A DNA stretch of 43,038 bases from Roseomonas sp. GC11 (GTDB lineage Bacteria > Pseudomonadota > Alphaproteobacteria > Acetobacterales > Acetobacteraceae): the NCBI RefSeq assembly GCF_024437745.1, contig NZ_JANFNY010000040.1, positions 1 to 43,038 of the forward strand, given 5' to 3'. Within the stretch, counting starts at the first letter, position 1. Every line of letters begins with the position of its first letter. The notes below the pieces were generated by a model. The model made no database searches, was not told where the DNA came from, and saw only the letters and a program-made list of their open reading frames with translations. The position numbers and the translations under genes are program-made. Of the stretch, positions 1-7,404 are shown piece by piece.

Positions 1-594
1 ACGGATGAGCGGGCCACGGGCGACAACCCTTCGGTGGTGCTGCCCAATCCGGGCCGCATCGCGGCGCCGGCCAGCATCGCGGTGGTCCCCCCGGCCACAC
101 CGACCTTCGCCACGCTGACAGCCAGCTGGGCGGCGGTCGGCAGTGCCTATCTGGCCGGCTATGAGGTGGAGACGCTGCCGGCCTCGGTGGCCGCCTGGCA
201 GGGCTATGCGGCAGGCGTCAGCGCCACGGCCGCCACCATCCCCACCGCCGAGCCGGCGGGCCTCCGCGTCCGCGCTGTGGCGCGCAGCGGGGCGGTGTCG
301 GGCTGGCGGGAGGCGCTGATCCCGGCCAGCGTCTCGGCCCCCACGGCCACCGGCATCACCGGCGGCGTGCGGCTGGCCGGCGGCTTCCCGGCAGGCGCCG
401 CCCGGCTGCAGATCTTCGAGGCAGCCTCGGCCAGCCTCGCTGCCGCGGCGAAGCTGGCCGACGAGCCGACCAGCCTGTCCTTCGACCGCACCGGCCTCAC
501 CGCCGGCCAGACCCGCTGGTACTGGCTGCGCGCCGTCTCGGCCGATGGGAATGTGTCGGCGCTCCCCGGCCCCGTCTCGGCCACCGCCCTCTGA
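1..594 (+). CDS. Phage tail protein, C-terminal part (partial at window edge)
   Basis: The frame is open from base 1, so the 5' end lies outside the window; about 197 residues are visible. The sequence is rich in Ala, Thr, Ser and Val, with two fibronectin type III-like stretches containing the usual patterns (LTASWAAVG, GYEVE near the start; WYWLRAVSADGNVS near the end). This is how the C-terminus of tail-tip/host-specificity proteins of siphophages and gene transfer agents looks. The next gene starts 13 bases downstream and encodes a tail spike, which supports a tail-gene cluster. The exact family of the missing N-terminal part cannot be seen; a generic FN3 surface protein is the alternative. 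Confidence 0.6.
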   Translation, partial: TDERATGDNPSVVLPNPGRIAAPASIAVVPPATPTFATLTASWAAVGSAYLAGYEVETLPASVAAWQGYAAGVSATAATIPTAEPAGLRVRAVARSGAVSGWREALIPASVSAPTATGITGGVRLAGGFPAGAARLQIFEAASASLAAAAKLADEPTSLSFDRTGLTAGQTRWYWLRAVSADGNVSALPGPVSATAL

Positions 595-607
595 TCCGGA
601 GGCACTC

Positions 608-2443
608 ATGCCCGCGCGCATTGACGATCTGATGGTCCTGAACACCGCCGTCAGCAAGACGGATCTGGCCAAATACCTCCGTGATCGGGAGGAGGTGCTG
701 CCCACCGATTTCGGCGGGATCGGCGATGGCGTGACGGACAACACCGCAGCCATCCAGGCCGCCTTTGATCGCGCGGCTGCCGACGGCAAGTTTGCGGTGA
801 TTCCGCCCGGCACCTGGAATGTCTCGGCCGGGGTCAGCCTCGCCGGCGGCGCACGCGGCCTCAAGATGCGCGGCGTGATCCGCTACACCGGCAGCGCGGC
901 CATCGCCGTGCTGACGCTGGGCAGCGGCGGCACGGTGCGGAACAATGAGAAGCTCTACCAGGGCCTCCAGGTGATCCGGCAGACCCAGAGCAACTGGGCC
1001 GATGAGGCGGATGTTGGCATGCGCATCCAGAACATCGACAGCAGCACGGTCGAGATCCGCCTGGTGCAGGGCTTCACCATCGGGGTGCAGACGCTGGGCG
1101 ATGGCCGCGGCGTCGAGGACAGCACGCTGTTCCTCTACCGCATCCTCAATGCGAAAATCGGCCTGGATGTCCGCTGCAATGCCAGCACCTCCTGGAACAC
1201 CTCGATCCGCTACTATGGTGGGCACATCGCGCAGGCCACCGGGATCAACACCGGGCAGGACCGCTATGGCGTGCGCTTCTCCCGCGTCGATGCCAGCAGC
1301 TACAACAATCACAACCGCCACATCTTCGACGGCACCAATTTCGAGCTGAAGCACATCGATGGCACGCAGCAGGGCATTCCTTTCCTGAACGAGACGGGCG
1401 GCTCGGCGATCATCGGGCGCAACCTGCGGCTGGAGGGCTGCTCGAACTGGGTGGCGCGGCACACGGCCTCAGCGCAGGACTGCGAATACGAGGTGGCTTG
1501 GTCGAACAGCTATCGGCACGATATTCTCTACGACGCGACGGCGACGCGCTGCGGCAACACGGTGCTCAACCGCCATCGCGCGCCGGCCTCGCGGCATCTG
1601 CGGCTGCTGGGGGCAGTGCCGAGCCTCCGGGCCGCGGCCTTCCGGCAGAGTAGCACGGAGATCGGGGTGGAGGGGCTCGCCACCATCTCCCTCTCCACCA
1701 CGACAGAGAACACCCTGGCCGGCCTCTCGCTCAATGGCGCCACGGGGATCGCGGCCACCAGCCGCGGCCTGCTGCTCGACGCCAATCGCGGCCTGGCCTT
1801 TGTGCTGGACACGCAGGCAGCGAAGGAATTCGCCCTGGTGCACAGCCTGGCCGGTGGTGCCAATGGCGGGCGGCTGTTTCTCCGCACCTTCAACGCCGAT
1901 GGCAGCCTGCGGGAGAATATCGCCGGAGACGTGCTGGCTTCGCTGACGACGCCCGTCTGGAACACCCCGTCGAAAAGCTGGACAGGGGGCGCGGCGATGG
2001 CCGATGCTTCGCTGAACCGGCGGATGACAGTGCGCGTGGCGGCGGATGTGGCTGCGGCGCAGATTAGCATCGTCGGCTTTGATGGGCCGATCGAGATCGA
2101 GGCGCTGCGGGTCTATGGCCTGCCGGAGCACGCGCCGGCACTGCTCTGCGGCACGCCGGCGCTGCCGGTGGGGCAGCGGGACTTGGTGGCTGAAATCACC
2201 TGGGACCTGCCGAGCCTGGCGCCGGGTGCCACCAGCCTGCTCGACGTGGCTATCCCCGGCGCGCGTCAGGGCGATCTGGCGCAGGCGGCGCTGGTGTCGT
2301 CGACGCGGTTCATCGAACTCGACGCGGCGGCCTGGACGAACAACACGGTGCGGGTGATGGCGCGGAACATGTCTCCCAGTGCCACCTTCGATCTCGTCCC
2401 GGTGACGCTCTCGGTGCAGGTGAAGAAGCGGCGGGTGGGGTGA
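608..2443 (+). CDS. Phage tail spike / tail fibre with pectate-lyase-like beta-helix fold
   Basis: 611 residues from the ATG at 608, chosen because GGAGG lies 6-11 bases upstream and an upstream in-frame ATG at 545 would overlap the preceding gene. After about 35 N-terminal residues, probably for virion attachment, comes DFGGIGDGVTDNTAAIQAAF, the classic opening of the pectate-lyase-3/tail-spike beta-helix domain. Residues 60-330 carry the repetitive short beta-strand character expected for a right-handed beta helix; the C-terminal 250 residues look like a separate beta-rich tip. Such proteins bind or cut host surface glycans. I see no catalytic residues that would settle lyase versus hydrolase activity. 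No relic of a chaperone or lysis gene follows; the phage sequence ends shortly downstream. Confidence 0.72.
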   Translation: MPARIDDLMVLNTAVSKTDLAKYLRDREEVLPTDFGGIGDGVTDNTAAIQAAFDRAAADGKFAVIPPGTWNVSAGVSLAGGARGLKMRGVIRYTGSAAIAVLTLGSGGTVRNNEKLYQGLQVIRQTQSNWADEADVGMRIQNIDSSTVEIRLVQGFTIGVQTLGDGRGVEDSTLFLYRILNAKIGLDVRCNASTSWNTSIRYYGGHIAQATGINTGQDRYGVRFSRVDASSYNNHNRHIFDGTNFELKHIDGTQQGIPFLNETGGSAIIGRNLRLEGCSNWVARHTASAQDCEYEVAWSNSYRHDILYDATATRCGNTVLNRHRAPASRHLRLLGAVPSLRAAAFRQSSTEIGVEGLATISLSTTTENTLAGLSLNGATGIAATSRGLLLDANRGLAFVLDTQAAKEFALVHSLAGGANGGRLFLRTFNADGSLRENIAGDVLASLTTPVWNTPSKSWTGGAAMADASLNRRMTVRVAADVAAAQISIVGFDGPIEIEALRVYGLPEHAPALLCGTPALPVGQRDLVAEITWDLPSLAPGATSLLDVAIPGARQGDLAQAALVSSTRFIELDAAAWTNNTVRVMARNMSPSATFDLVPVTLSVQVKKRRVG

Positions 2444-2522
2444 GGGGAGGGGGGTACTTTCCAGACTACCTCACCATCCGCTTCTGGCTAAACTGCCACT
2501 ATGTCGTGCCGCTGCAGATGGG

Positions 2523-2624
2523 ATGAGCGATGCCACGAATTCCTGGCAGGTCCTCAAGGGCCAATTTACCCCAGTTGCCAGACTGTCCAGCAACTGGAGT
2601 TATCCCGCCCCCCAGATGCGATAG
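2523..2624 (+). CDS. Short open frame, possible 5' stub of a truncated phage gene
   Basis: A 33-residue frame (starting MSDATNSWQVLKGQF) begins 80 bases after the tail spike and stops exactly where the exporter fragment begins (CCCCAGATG edge at about 2611). Its composition looks protein-like, but the Shine-Dalgarno sequence is weak. It may be the start of the next phage gene, cut by the rearrangement that brought in the exporter fragment. The remaining bases from 2444 to 2522 show nothing else. Confidence 0.25.
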   Translation: MSDATNSWQVLKGQFTPVARLSSNWSYPAPQMR

Positions 2625-3016
2625 TGCGGGTGGCGCGCGTTGCCGGGGCGCATGAATTCATCCTGGAATTGCCGCATGGCTATGGCACGGAGATCGGGGA
2701 GCAGGGTTCGACCCTTTCGGGCGGCCAGCGACAGCGGATTGCGATCGCCCGGGCGCTGATGAGTGATCCGAAGGTGCTGATCTTTGATGAGGCGACGAGC
2801 GCGCTGGATTATGAAAGCGAGCGCATCGTGCAGGAGAATATGCGCTCCATGGCGCGGGGGCGGACGGTGCTGATCATTGCGCACCGGCTTGCGGCTGTGC
2901 GCGAGGCGGATCGTATCATCACTGTCGAGCGGGGACGCGTCACGGAGGATGGCACGCACGAACATCTACTGTCGTTGCATAAACGCTATGCACGGCTTTG
3001 GCGGCTTCAAAATTGA
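2612..3016 (+). pseudogene. HlyB-type type I secretion ABC exporter, C-terminal ATPase fragment (copy 1)
   Basis: About 134 codons match the last part of a peptidase/HlyB-type exporter ATPase: AGAHEF and LPHGYGTEIGE, the signature LSGGQRQRIAIARAL, Walker B VLIFDEATSALD, the H-loop IIAHRL, and the normal end RYARLWRLQN. The transmembrane domain and Walker A are missing, so it cannot work alone. In such exporters the full protein forms the inner-membrane ATPase of a type I system moving RTX proteins or bacteriocins. The homology starts abruptly at CCCCAGATG, the same edge as copy 2 at 6440. The stop is 29 bases before a small secreted-protein gene. Confidence 0.85.
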
Positions 3017-3045
3017 AATTTTTGGATTAGGAAGGGATTTTCACC

Positions 3046-3603
3046 ATGTTTATACCTCATCAGCGGTTTTTAATAAAAAACGAAATTAATATCAGAAAAA
3101 TTGTTTTTATTTTTGGAATTTTTTTGATCGCGCCATCGTGTTCTTTGAACTTTTCTAGAATGCATGAAACAAAAATTGAATATGGTAACCGCGATCTTAT
3201 AAATAAATGCATTCCTCAAAATAATATCGAGGGAGTGGGGAATATAAATAATGAGATGGATATTGTTGATTGTATTGCTGGGGATTTTTCTGGAAACCAG
3301 AAAAATGAATTTCAGATTAGGGAAGAATTTGGGCGAGGGTCTTGTGTCAATTCGGTTTATGTAAAAAATCAAATGAATTGCTGGATTTCTATAAAAACTA
3401 TTGCCAGAGGATTAATAAAAGAAAATGCGAATTTTTTATATATGCACATTAGAGTGAATTTTTATTTTTCTCGCCTCGAATCTGTTGATTTATTTTTTGA
3501 ATTTCGAAACAATAACGGCGATCTATTGCTGCCACCTCGCACCGCATCGCGCTATCTGGACGCCTCCAGAAACCACTCGCGTTGGCTTCCTGCCGCTGAT
3601 TGA
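3046..3603 (+). CDS. AT-rich small exported protein or lipoprotein, unknown function
   Basis: 185 residues, starting at an ATG with a good AGGAAGG about 9 bases upstream. The coding sequence to about 3520 is roughly one-third GC, far below its surroundings, with many Asn, Ile, Lys and Phe residues: clear foreign origin. The N-terminus has basic residues, then a hydrophobic run (IVFIFGIFLIAPSC), possibly a lipoprotein signal ending at Cys, although APSC is a weak lipobox. The last 25 residues are GC-rich and probably junk read-through into the neighbouring IS scraps, so the native C-terminus is likely lost. Its position right behind an exporter fragment mirrors the gene at 6834 behind copy 2. 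I do not recognise the family; a cargo or immunity role is conjecture. Confidence 0.5.
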   Translation: MFIPHQRFLIKNEINIRKIVFIFGIFLIAPSCSLNFSRMHETKIEYGNRDLINKCIPQNNIEGVGNINNEMDIVDCIAGDFSGNQKNEFQIREEFGRGSCVNSVYVKNQMNCWISIKTIARGLIKENANFLYMHIRVNFYFSRLESVDLFFEFRNNNGDLLLPPRTASRYLDASRNHSRWLPAAD

Positions 3604-3632
3604 CTGGCGTGGCGATGCGGGCGGAGGCGGCG

Positions 3633-3675
3633 ATGGCGGGGCAACCCGGGTTCTTCGACCTGTCGGATCGGCTAG
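3633..3675 (+). mobile_element. IS5-family transposase N-terminal scrap
   Basis: Fourteen codons, MAGQPGFFDLSDRL, match the well-known N-terminus of one IS5-family transposase group (GQPGFFDxxxRL). The match stops at the edge of the IS110 fragment. Bases 3520-3632 between this scrap and the AT-rich gene show no further recognisable feature. Confidence 0.45.
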
Positions 3676-3683
3676 GGGCGCAC

Positions 3684-3917
3684 CTACTCCGGCGACATCA
3701 GTCGGACCTGGTAGCCATGCTCGAGCAACCTACGGCCGAGGTGATGCGCTCCGTAGCAGGCCTCTATCGCTATCACGCAGCCCGGCAGGCCTGCCGCCAG
3801 CTTGACGACACCCTCCCGCTGCAGCCGCCGTCGCAGGACCACCCGCCCACTGGCGTCGAGCCCCACCACGTTGCAACTGTTCTGGCCCAGGTCGATCCCC
3901 AGAACCGCAATCTGCAT
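3684..3917 (-). pseudogene. IS110-family transposase, N-terminal fragment
   Basis: Starts MQIAVLGIDLGQNSCNVVGL on the minus strand and runs through the RuvC-like DEDD domain opening (GIDLG with the first Asp; CVIAIEACYGAHHLGRRLLE with the conserved Glu) to RLMSPE. There a TAG replaces the usual Tyr codon, and VRP follows before the homology ends. About 78 of some 330-400 residues remain, so it is inactive. The upstream end of the element lies inside one arm of a MITE-like palindrome at 3926-4007. Confidence 0.8.
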
Positions 3918-3925
3918 CGAACCAG

Positions 3926-4007
3926 TTCCTGTCCCTAACGTTGCCCTGCTAGCGTAGCGTGGCAGGGAAGAGGGGCGAGCCATCCCATAAATTTCTGACA
4001 ATCTCTC
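3926..4007. repeat. Partial copy of the 103-bp palindromic MITE
   Basis: Matches the central hairpin and one terminal arm of the complete copy at 19085-19187 (GTTGCCCTGC, then GGCAGGGAAGAGGGGCG, then GCCATCCCATAAATTTCTGA). The other arm is replaced by the IS110 remnant. A further arm-only copy lies at 14557-14585. Confidence 0.7.
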
Positions 4008-4054
4008 GGCTTGGTGCTAATAAGGGCAATCGCCGCCCTGCACTCTGCTGCTTC

Positions 4055-4819
4055 ATGAGCACTGTCAGCAACCTTCTTAACCAAACTCCTATCCAAGGGC
4101 GCAAAGCGTTTTGGCGCCTGCGCATGTGCTTTCTGCTTTTCCTCCCGTTGGTCACAGCGGGCGGTGCGGCTCCGAGCCCGGCCCGACCCTATTTGGTCGC
4201 CGGACCTGCCAGCCTGGTCGAAGACGCGCCGCTCTGCCGACGCTTGGCTGCCGCGCTCAACGCGGAACCGGCCGACCGCGACCTTGCCGCGCCCCGGGCT
4301 GACCCGCTTTTTGCACGATGGCAGCCGAACGACCCCGGGAATTGGCGAGCACGGCTTACGTTCGATCCCCTGATACAGGTCGTCCGTGCCGACATCCTCG
4401 GCGAGGGCAAGCCGCGCAGCGTGTACCGCGTGAACTACCCATTCGTGCCGTACGATCCCTCGCAGGGACTAGTTTTCATGCAGGACGACAAGGAGCCCCT
4501 GCCGCAGGAAAGCCGGGCCGGGCCATCAGTGTGGGCGGAAGCGTCTGCAAGCGGGCGGATGATCGGGGCTTCGCCGGTCCTGTATGGTTCGGAGGATAGG
4601 GCTATCCAGCGTTTCATCGACCACAATCCGCCTTTTGCGAACGCGATAGGCCTTCGCTTCAGGCGCATTTTTCACGGTGGTGACGCTGCAGATTTGGTCC
4701 TGCTGGGTGACGGGCGCGTGCTCTACCTGACAGAGAATACCAAGGACCGTGCGGCCATACTTGCCGATTTGGGACCGCCGCATCCGAGGCCTGTCTGCTA
4801 CCTCGCCAGCACACGATAG
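4055..4819 (+). CDS. Secreted protein of unknown function, copy 1
   Basis: 254 residues from the ATG at 4055, the first in-frame start inside the duplicated block; the Met at residue 24 (MCFLLFLPLVTAGGA) is an alternative that would give a tidier signal peptide. The hydrophobic segment 24-37 followed by Ala-rich sequence predicts export. I recognise no domain. The first 113 residues are nearly identical to the paralogue at 7405 and the rest is much more different. A start codon for a second gene (MTQQLTRSFG) follows 12 bases after the stop with GGAGG between, so it was the first cistron of a two-gene unit. With exporter fragments and immunity genes nearby, a secreted effector-associated or immunity role is possible but unproven. 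Confidence 0.7.
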   Translation: MSTVSNLLNQTPIQGRKAFWRLRMCFLLFLPLVTAGGAAPSPARPYLVAGPASLVEDAPLCRRLAAALNAEPADRDLAAPRADPLFARWQPNDPGNWRARLTFDPLIQVVRADILGEGKPRSVYRVNYPFVPYDPSQGLVFMQDDKEPLPQESRAGPSVWAEASASGRMIGASPVLYGSEDRAIQRFIDHNPPFANAIGLRFRRIFHGGDAADLVLLGDGRVLYLTENTKDRAAILADLGPPHPRPVCYLASTR

Positions 4820-4831
4820 GAGGGAGGCACC

Positions 4832-4939
4832 ATGACACAGCAGCTGACCCGCAGTTTCGGCACGGACGGCACCTACACCGCGTTTCGCAACCGCTTGATT
4901 CAAAAATGTGAAATACAAATCTCTTACAGCTCGATGTAA
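4832..4939 (+). pseudogene. 5' stub of a gene interrupted by an IS66 element (copy 1)
   Basis: A strong GGAGG precedes ATG, and the frame reads MTQQLTRSFGTDGTYTAFRN before running into the end of the IS66 remnant, where GTAAC supplies the stop. The same stub is at 8182, so the truncation predates the duplication. The 24 native residues are too few to name the family. Given the preceding secreted protein, the missing gene would be the interesting partner. Confidence 0.55.
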
Positions 4940-4970
4940 CCGGGGCAGCTTCGCGGGCGTGGCTGTCTGT

Positions 4971-5245
4971 TCAGGCTGGAGCGGCGGCTTGACGGACGAG
5001 ATCCGGCAGCGGTGGGACGGGCGTGACGCCTGGGACACGCAGGCGGTCGCCGTGGTGGCGGTAGAACGAGAGGCCGAGTTGCGGCAGGTCTTCATCAGGC
5101 AGAGGAGGACATCACGGGTGGTGCGGCCCTCCTCGCTCATGGTGCCGCAGGCGCGGATGTCGTTCTCCGAGCCATTGGTGTGGAGCGGGATTTCCGACCG
5201 CAGCAGCACGTGTAGCAGTTTGGCCTTGCGTCGGTGCAGGCGGGC
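4971..5245 (-). pseudogene. IS66-family transposase (TnpC) C-terminal fragment, copy 1
   Basis: The minus strand encodes the hallmark EIPLHTNGSENDIRA, and after a one-base frameshift LGLSFYRHHGDRL and PPLPDLVRQ to a TGA at 4971. The frameshift (a missing C in the CRN-LGLSF junction) is shared with copy 2. The IS66 terminus is probably GTAACC at 4936. Copy 1 is cut short at 5245 by the IS3 element. Confidence 0.8.
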
Positions 5246-5302
5246 TGACCCTGCCCCCTGGGATGTCACCGTTCTGAGCTAGAATCCGTCGAAGGGAGAC
5301 GG

Positions 5303-5572
5303 ATGATGAAGCGATCGAGGTTGACGCAGGAGCAGATCATCCGTGTGCTGAAGGAGCACCAGGCGGGTGCGACGGCGCCGGATCTGTTCCGCAAGCATGG
5401 GATCAGCGAGGCGACGTTCTATGCTTGGCCTTCGAAGTACGGGGGCATGGAGGTGTCGGACGCCCGCAAGCTAAAGAGCCTCGAGGAGGAGAACGCGCGG
5501 CTGAAGAAGCTGCTGGCGGAGTCCATGCTCGATGTCTCGACGCTGCGGGAGATGTTGGCAAAAAACTTCTGA
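5303..5572 (+). CDS. IS3-family transposase OrfA
   Basis: 89 residues: a helix-turn-helix (SRLTQEQIIRVLKEHQAG, GISEATFYAW) followed by a leucine-zipper coiled coil (LKSLEEENARLKKLLAE). It binds the element ends and partners OrfB. Near its 3' end lies A AAA AAC (5560-5566), the classic -1 ribosomal slippage heptamer in the correct register. Slippage gives KKLLTPGSRRNAV, the expected start of OrfB, so the fusion OrfAB is the natural transposase. OrfA itself is intact. Confidence 0.88.
   Translation: MMKRSRLTQEQIIRVLKEHQAGATAPDLFRKHGISEATFYAWPSKYGGMEVSDARKLKSLEEENARLKKLLAESMLDVSTLREMLAKNF
5560..5566 (+). promoter_or_regulatory. Programmed -1 frameshift heptamer A AAA AAC
   Basis: The heptamer is in frame with orfA six codons from its end region, and the -1 frame continues directly into the integrase part. 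This is the standard expression device of IS3-family elements. Stimulatory structure downstream was not evaluated. Confidence 0.7.
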
Positions 5573-6413
5573 CGCCCGGCTCGCGGAGAAACGCCGTGAA
5601 CTGGGCGATCAAGGAGAAGGACTACTCGCAGCGGCGCGCCTGCCAGCTCGTCGGCATGGCGCCGAAGACATACCGCTACGTCTCGCGGCGCCCTGACGAC
5701 GGAGAGGTCCGCATTCGGCTGCGGGCCTTGGCGAATGAGCGCCGACGGTTCGGCTACCGGCACCTGCATATCCTGCTGGCCCGGGAGGGGCACCGGCTGA
5801 ACCATAAGAATCTGTTCCGCCTGTATCGGGCGGAACGCCTCGGGGTGCGCCGTCGTGGCGGGCGCAAGCGAGCGCTCGGGACGCGGGCGCCGATGGCGCT
5901 GCCGCAGGCGATGAACCAGCGTTGGTCGCTGGACTTCGTCTCTGACGCGCTGGCCTGCGGGCGGCGATTTCGCGTTCTCGCCGTGGTGGACGACTTCGCC
6001 CGCGAGTGCCTGGCGCTGGTGGCGGACACCTCGCTGTCGGGGCTGCGCGTCGGGCGCGAGCTCGACCGGCTCGTGGCGCTGCGCGGCCGACCGGCGCTGA
6101 TCGTCAGCGATAACGGCACCGAGCTGACTTCGCACGCGATGCTGCGCTGGCAGCAGGAGCGCGGCGTCGCCTGGCACTACATCGCGCCGGGCAAGCCGCA
6201 GCAGAACGGGTTGAGAGCTTCAATGGCCGGTTCCGCGACGAGTGCCTGAACGAGCACCTGTTCGGCAGCCTGCCCGCGGCGCGCCGGATCATCGAAGCAT
6301 GGAGGGGCGACTACAACACGACCCGCCCACACATGAGCCTGAACCGACTCACCCCAGCAGCCTTTGCAAACCGCCCCGCATCAGGGCAAATGGAGAACAG
6401 GATCTGCTCATGA
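5567..6413 (+). pseudogene. IS3-family transposase OrfB (DDE integrase), frameshifted
   Basis: The -1 frame carries HTH_21 (FGYRHLHILLAREG), and the rve integrase core with RWSLDFVSDAL (first Asp) and LIVSDNGTELTS (second Asp). At about 6210 the expected QQNGFVESFNGR is damaged: a few bases are missing after QQNG, and the frame holding ESFNGRFRDECLNEHLFGS (catalytic Glu) continues separately to TGA at 6413. The protein is therefore broken just before the catalytic Glu and the copy is probably immobile without help. Confidence 0.85.
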
Positions 6414-6442
6414 ACGAGGGCATTTAGGGGGCAGGGTCACCC

Positions 6443-6787
6443 CAGATGTGATAGCGCGGGTGGCACGCCTTGCCGGGGCGCATGAGTTCACCCTGGAGTT
6501 GCCACACGGCTATGACACGGAGATCGGGAAGAGGGGTTCAACCCTCTCGTGCGGCGAGGCAACAAGCGCACTGGATGATGAAAGCGAGCGCATCGTGCAG
6601 GAGAATATGCGCGCCATGGCACGTGGGCGGACGGTGCTGATCATTGCGCATCGCTTGGCGGCGGTGCGTGAGGCGGATCGCATCATCACTGTCGAGCAGG
6701 GGCGGGTGACCGAGGACGGGGCACATGAGGAATTGCTTGCGCGAGGGGGGGGCGTTATGCGGGGCTTTGGGGAATGCAGGTCGTTTG
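6443..6787 (+). pseudogene. HlyB-type exporter ATPase fragment (copy 2), internally deleted
   Basis: Paralogue of 2612-3016. It reads PDVIARVARLAGAHEF, LPHGYDTEIGKRGSTLSCGE and then jumps to ATSALDDESERIVQENM, so the ABC signature and Walker B core are deleted. The H-loop IIAHRLAAVREAD remains. A tract of eight G near 6745 shifts the last codons out of the expected RYAGLWGMQVV ending at 6787. It begins right at the IS3 right end (CCCCAGATG at 6440). Non-functional. Confidence 0.85.
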
Positions 6788-6833
6788 ACCACAGAAAGAT
6801 CGGATATTTGGCCTCAGCCTTGGAGATTGTGAC

Positions 6834-7346
6834 ATGAGACGTGGGTTCTGCAGATTACTAAGAACACTGTTTGCAGCTTTTTTTCCGGTTGCTTGTGCGC
6901 CTTGGGCACAGGACGATGCCTTTTTTGAATGGATCATACCGCCGGCTGAGGGAGCGGTTCCTTATGCGGCCTGTCACGTTCTTACCAGAGATGGCGAGGA
7001 AAAGTATTTGAATTTTGATGCTTGTGTTGTGAAAACTATAGAGTCTGCAGGACCGCAATTGCTTACGAGAAGAATATCCCATTATCAAGATTCTTCCTTG
7101 GCATTATCCGATCTGCGATCGTTAACCAAAGCTGACTGCAACAGCCTCTCGGGCGCGGCCGATGAAGTTCGATGCACACGGGTTTTTCGAACACGCTTGC
7201 GAACCCTTTTACTAGGTATACCGGATTGGTTTCCAAAACGGGGCCCCTGTCGAACAGGATCATATACGATTTATGCGAGCATCAGCGAGGGAACCCGCGT
7301 GACCGTGACACGCGTTCAATTTGGCTCCATTGAGCCATGCAGTTAA
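6834..7346 (+). CDS. Cysteine-containing exported protein, unknown function
   Basis: 170 residues. The N-terminus MRRGFCRLLRTLFAAFFPVA is a convincing Sec signal with a likely cleavage after AWA (about residue 25). The mature part has seven cysteines, suggesting disulfides in the periplasm or outside. Base composition is nearer 50% GC, lower than its neighbours, which suggests transfer. It follows exporter fragment copy 2 just as the AT-rich gene follows copy 1, but the two proteins show no similarity. Downstream, the duplicated secreted-protein block starts 44 bases later. I do not recognise the family. Confidence 0.6.
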   Translation: MRRGFCRLLRTLFAAFFPVACAPWAQDDAFFEWIIPPAEGAVPYAACHVLTRDGEEKYLNFDACVVKTIESAGPQLLTRRISHYQDSSLALSDLRSLTKADCNSLSGAADEVRCTRVFRTRLRTLLLGIPDWFPKRGPCRTGSYTIYASISEGTRVTVTRVQFGSIEPCS

Positions 7347-7404
7347 CGCAGATCCAGCCGCTTTGGTAGAAGGAGGAGCGCCTAGCCCGGCACTCTGCTG
7401 CTTC

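Larger units (their letters stand above)
4041..5245 (+). repeat. 1.2-kb segmental duplication, copy 1
   Basis: Aligned by eye with 7391-8597. It covers a secreted-protein gene, a 24-codon stub of a following gene, and the end of an IS66 transposase. Bases 4041-4385 and 4825-5245 are nearly identical between copies, while about 4390-4822 is clearly diverged. The right edge coincides with the left end of the IS3 element. Confidence 0.85.
5246..6439 (+). mobile_element. IS3-family (IS407-group-like) element
   Basis: 1194 bp with perfect terminal inverted repeats TGACCCTGCCCCCT at 5246-5259 and its complement ending at 6439. It contains orfA and a frameshifted orfB. Left flank is an IS66 remnant and right flank is an exporter fragment. 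No matching 3-4 bp target duplication is seen, so the element may sit at a recombination junction. Confidence 0.88.

Noticed and set aside
497-1462. Long minus-strand open frame opposite the tail spike gene
   Set aside because: It is Arg/Ala/His-rich antisense to a convincing tail-spike frame and has no recognisable motif; a common artefact of high GC.
6740-6750. Eight-G tract as a phase-variation switch
   Set aside because: The gene around it already lacks its N-terminal domains and ABC signature, so switching the last codons would have no effect.
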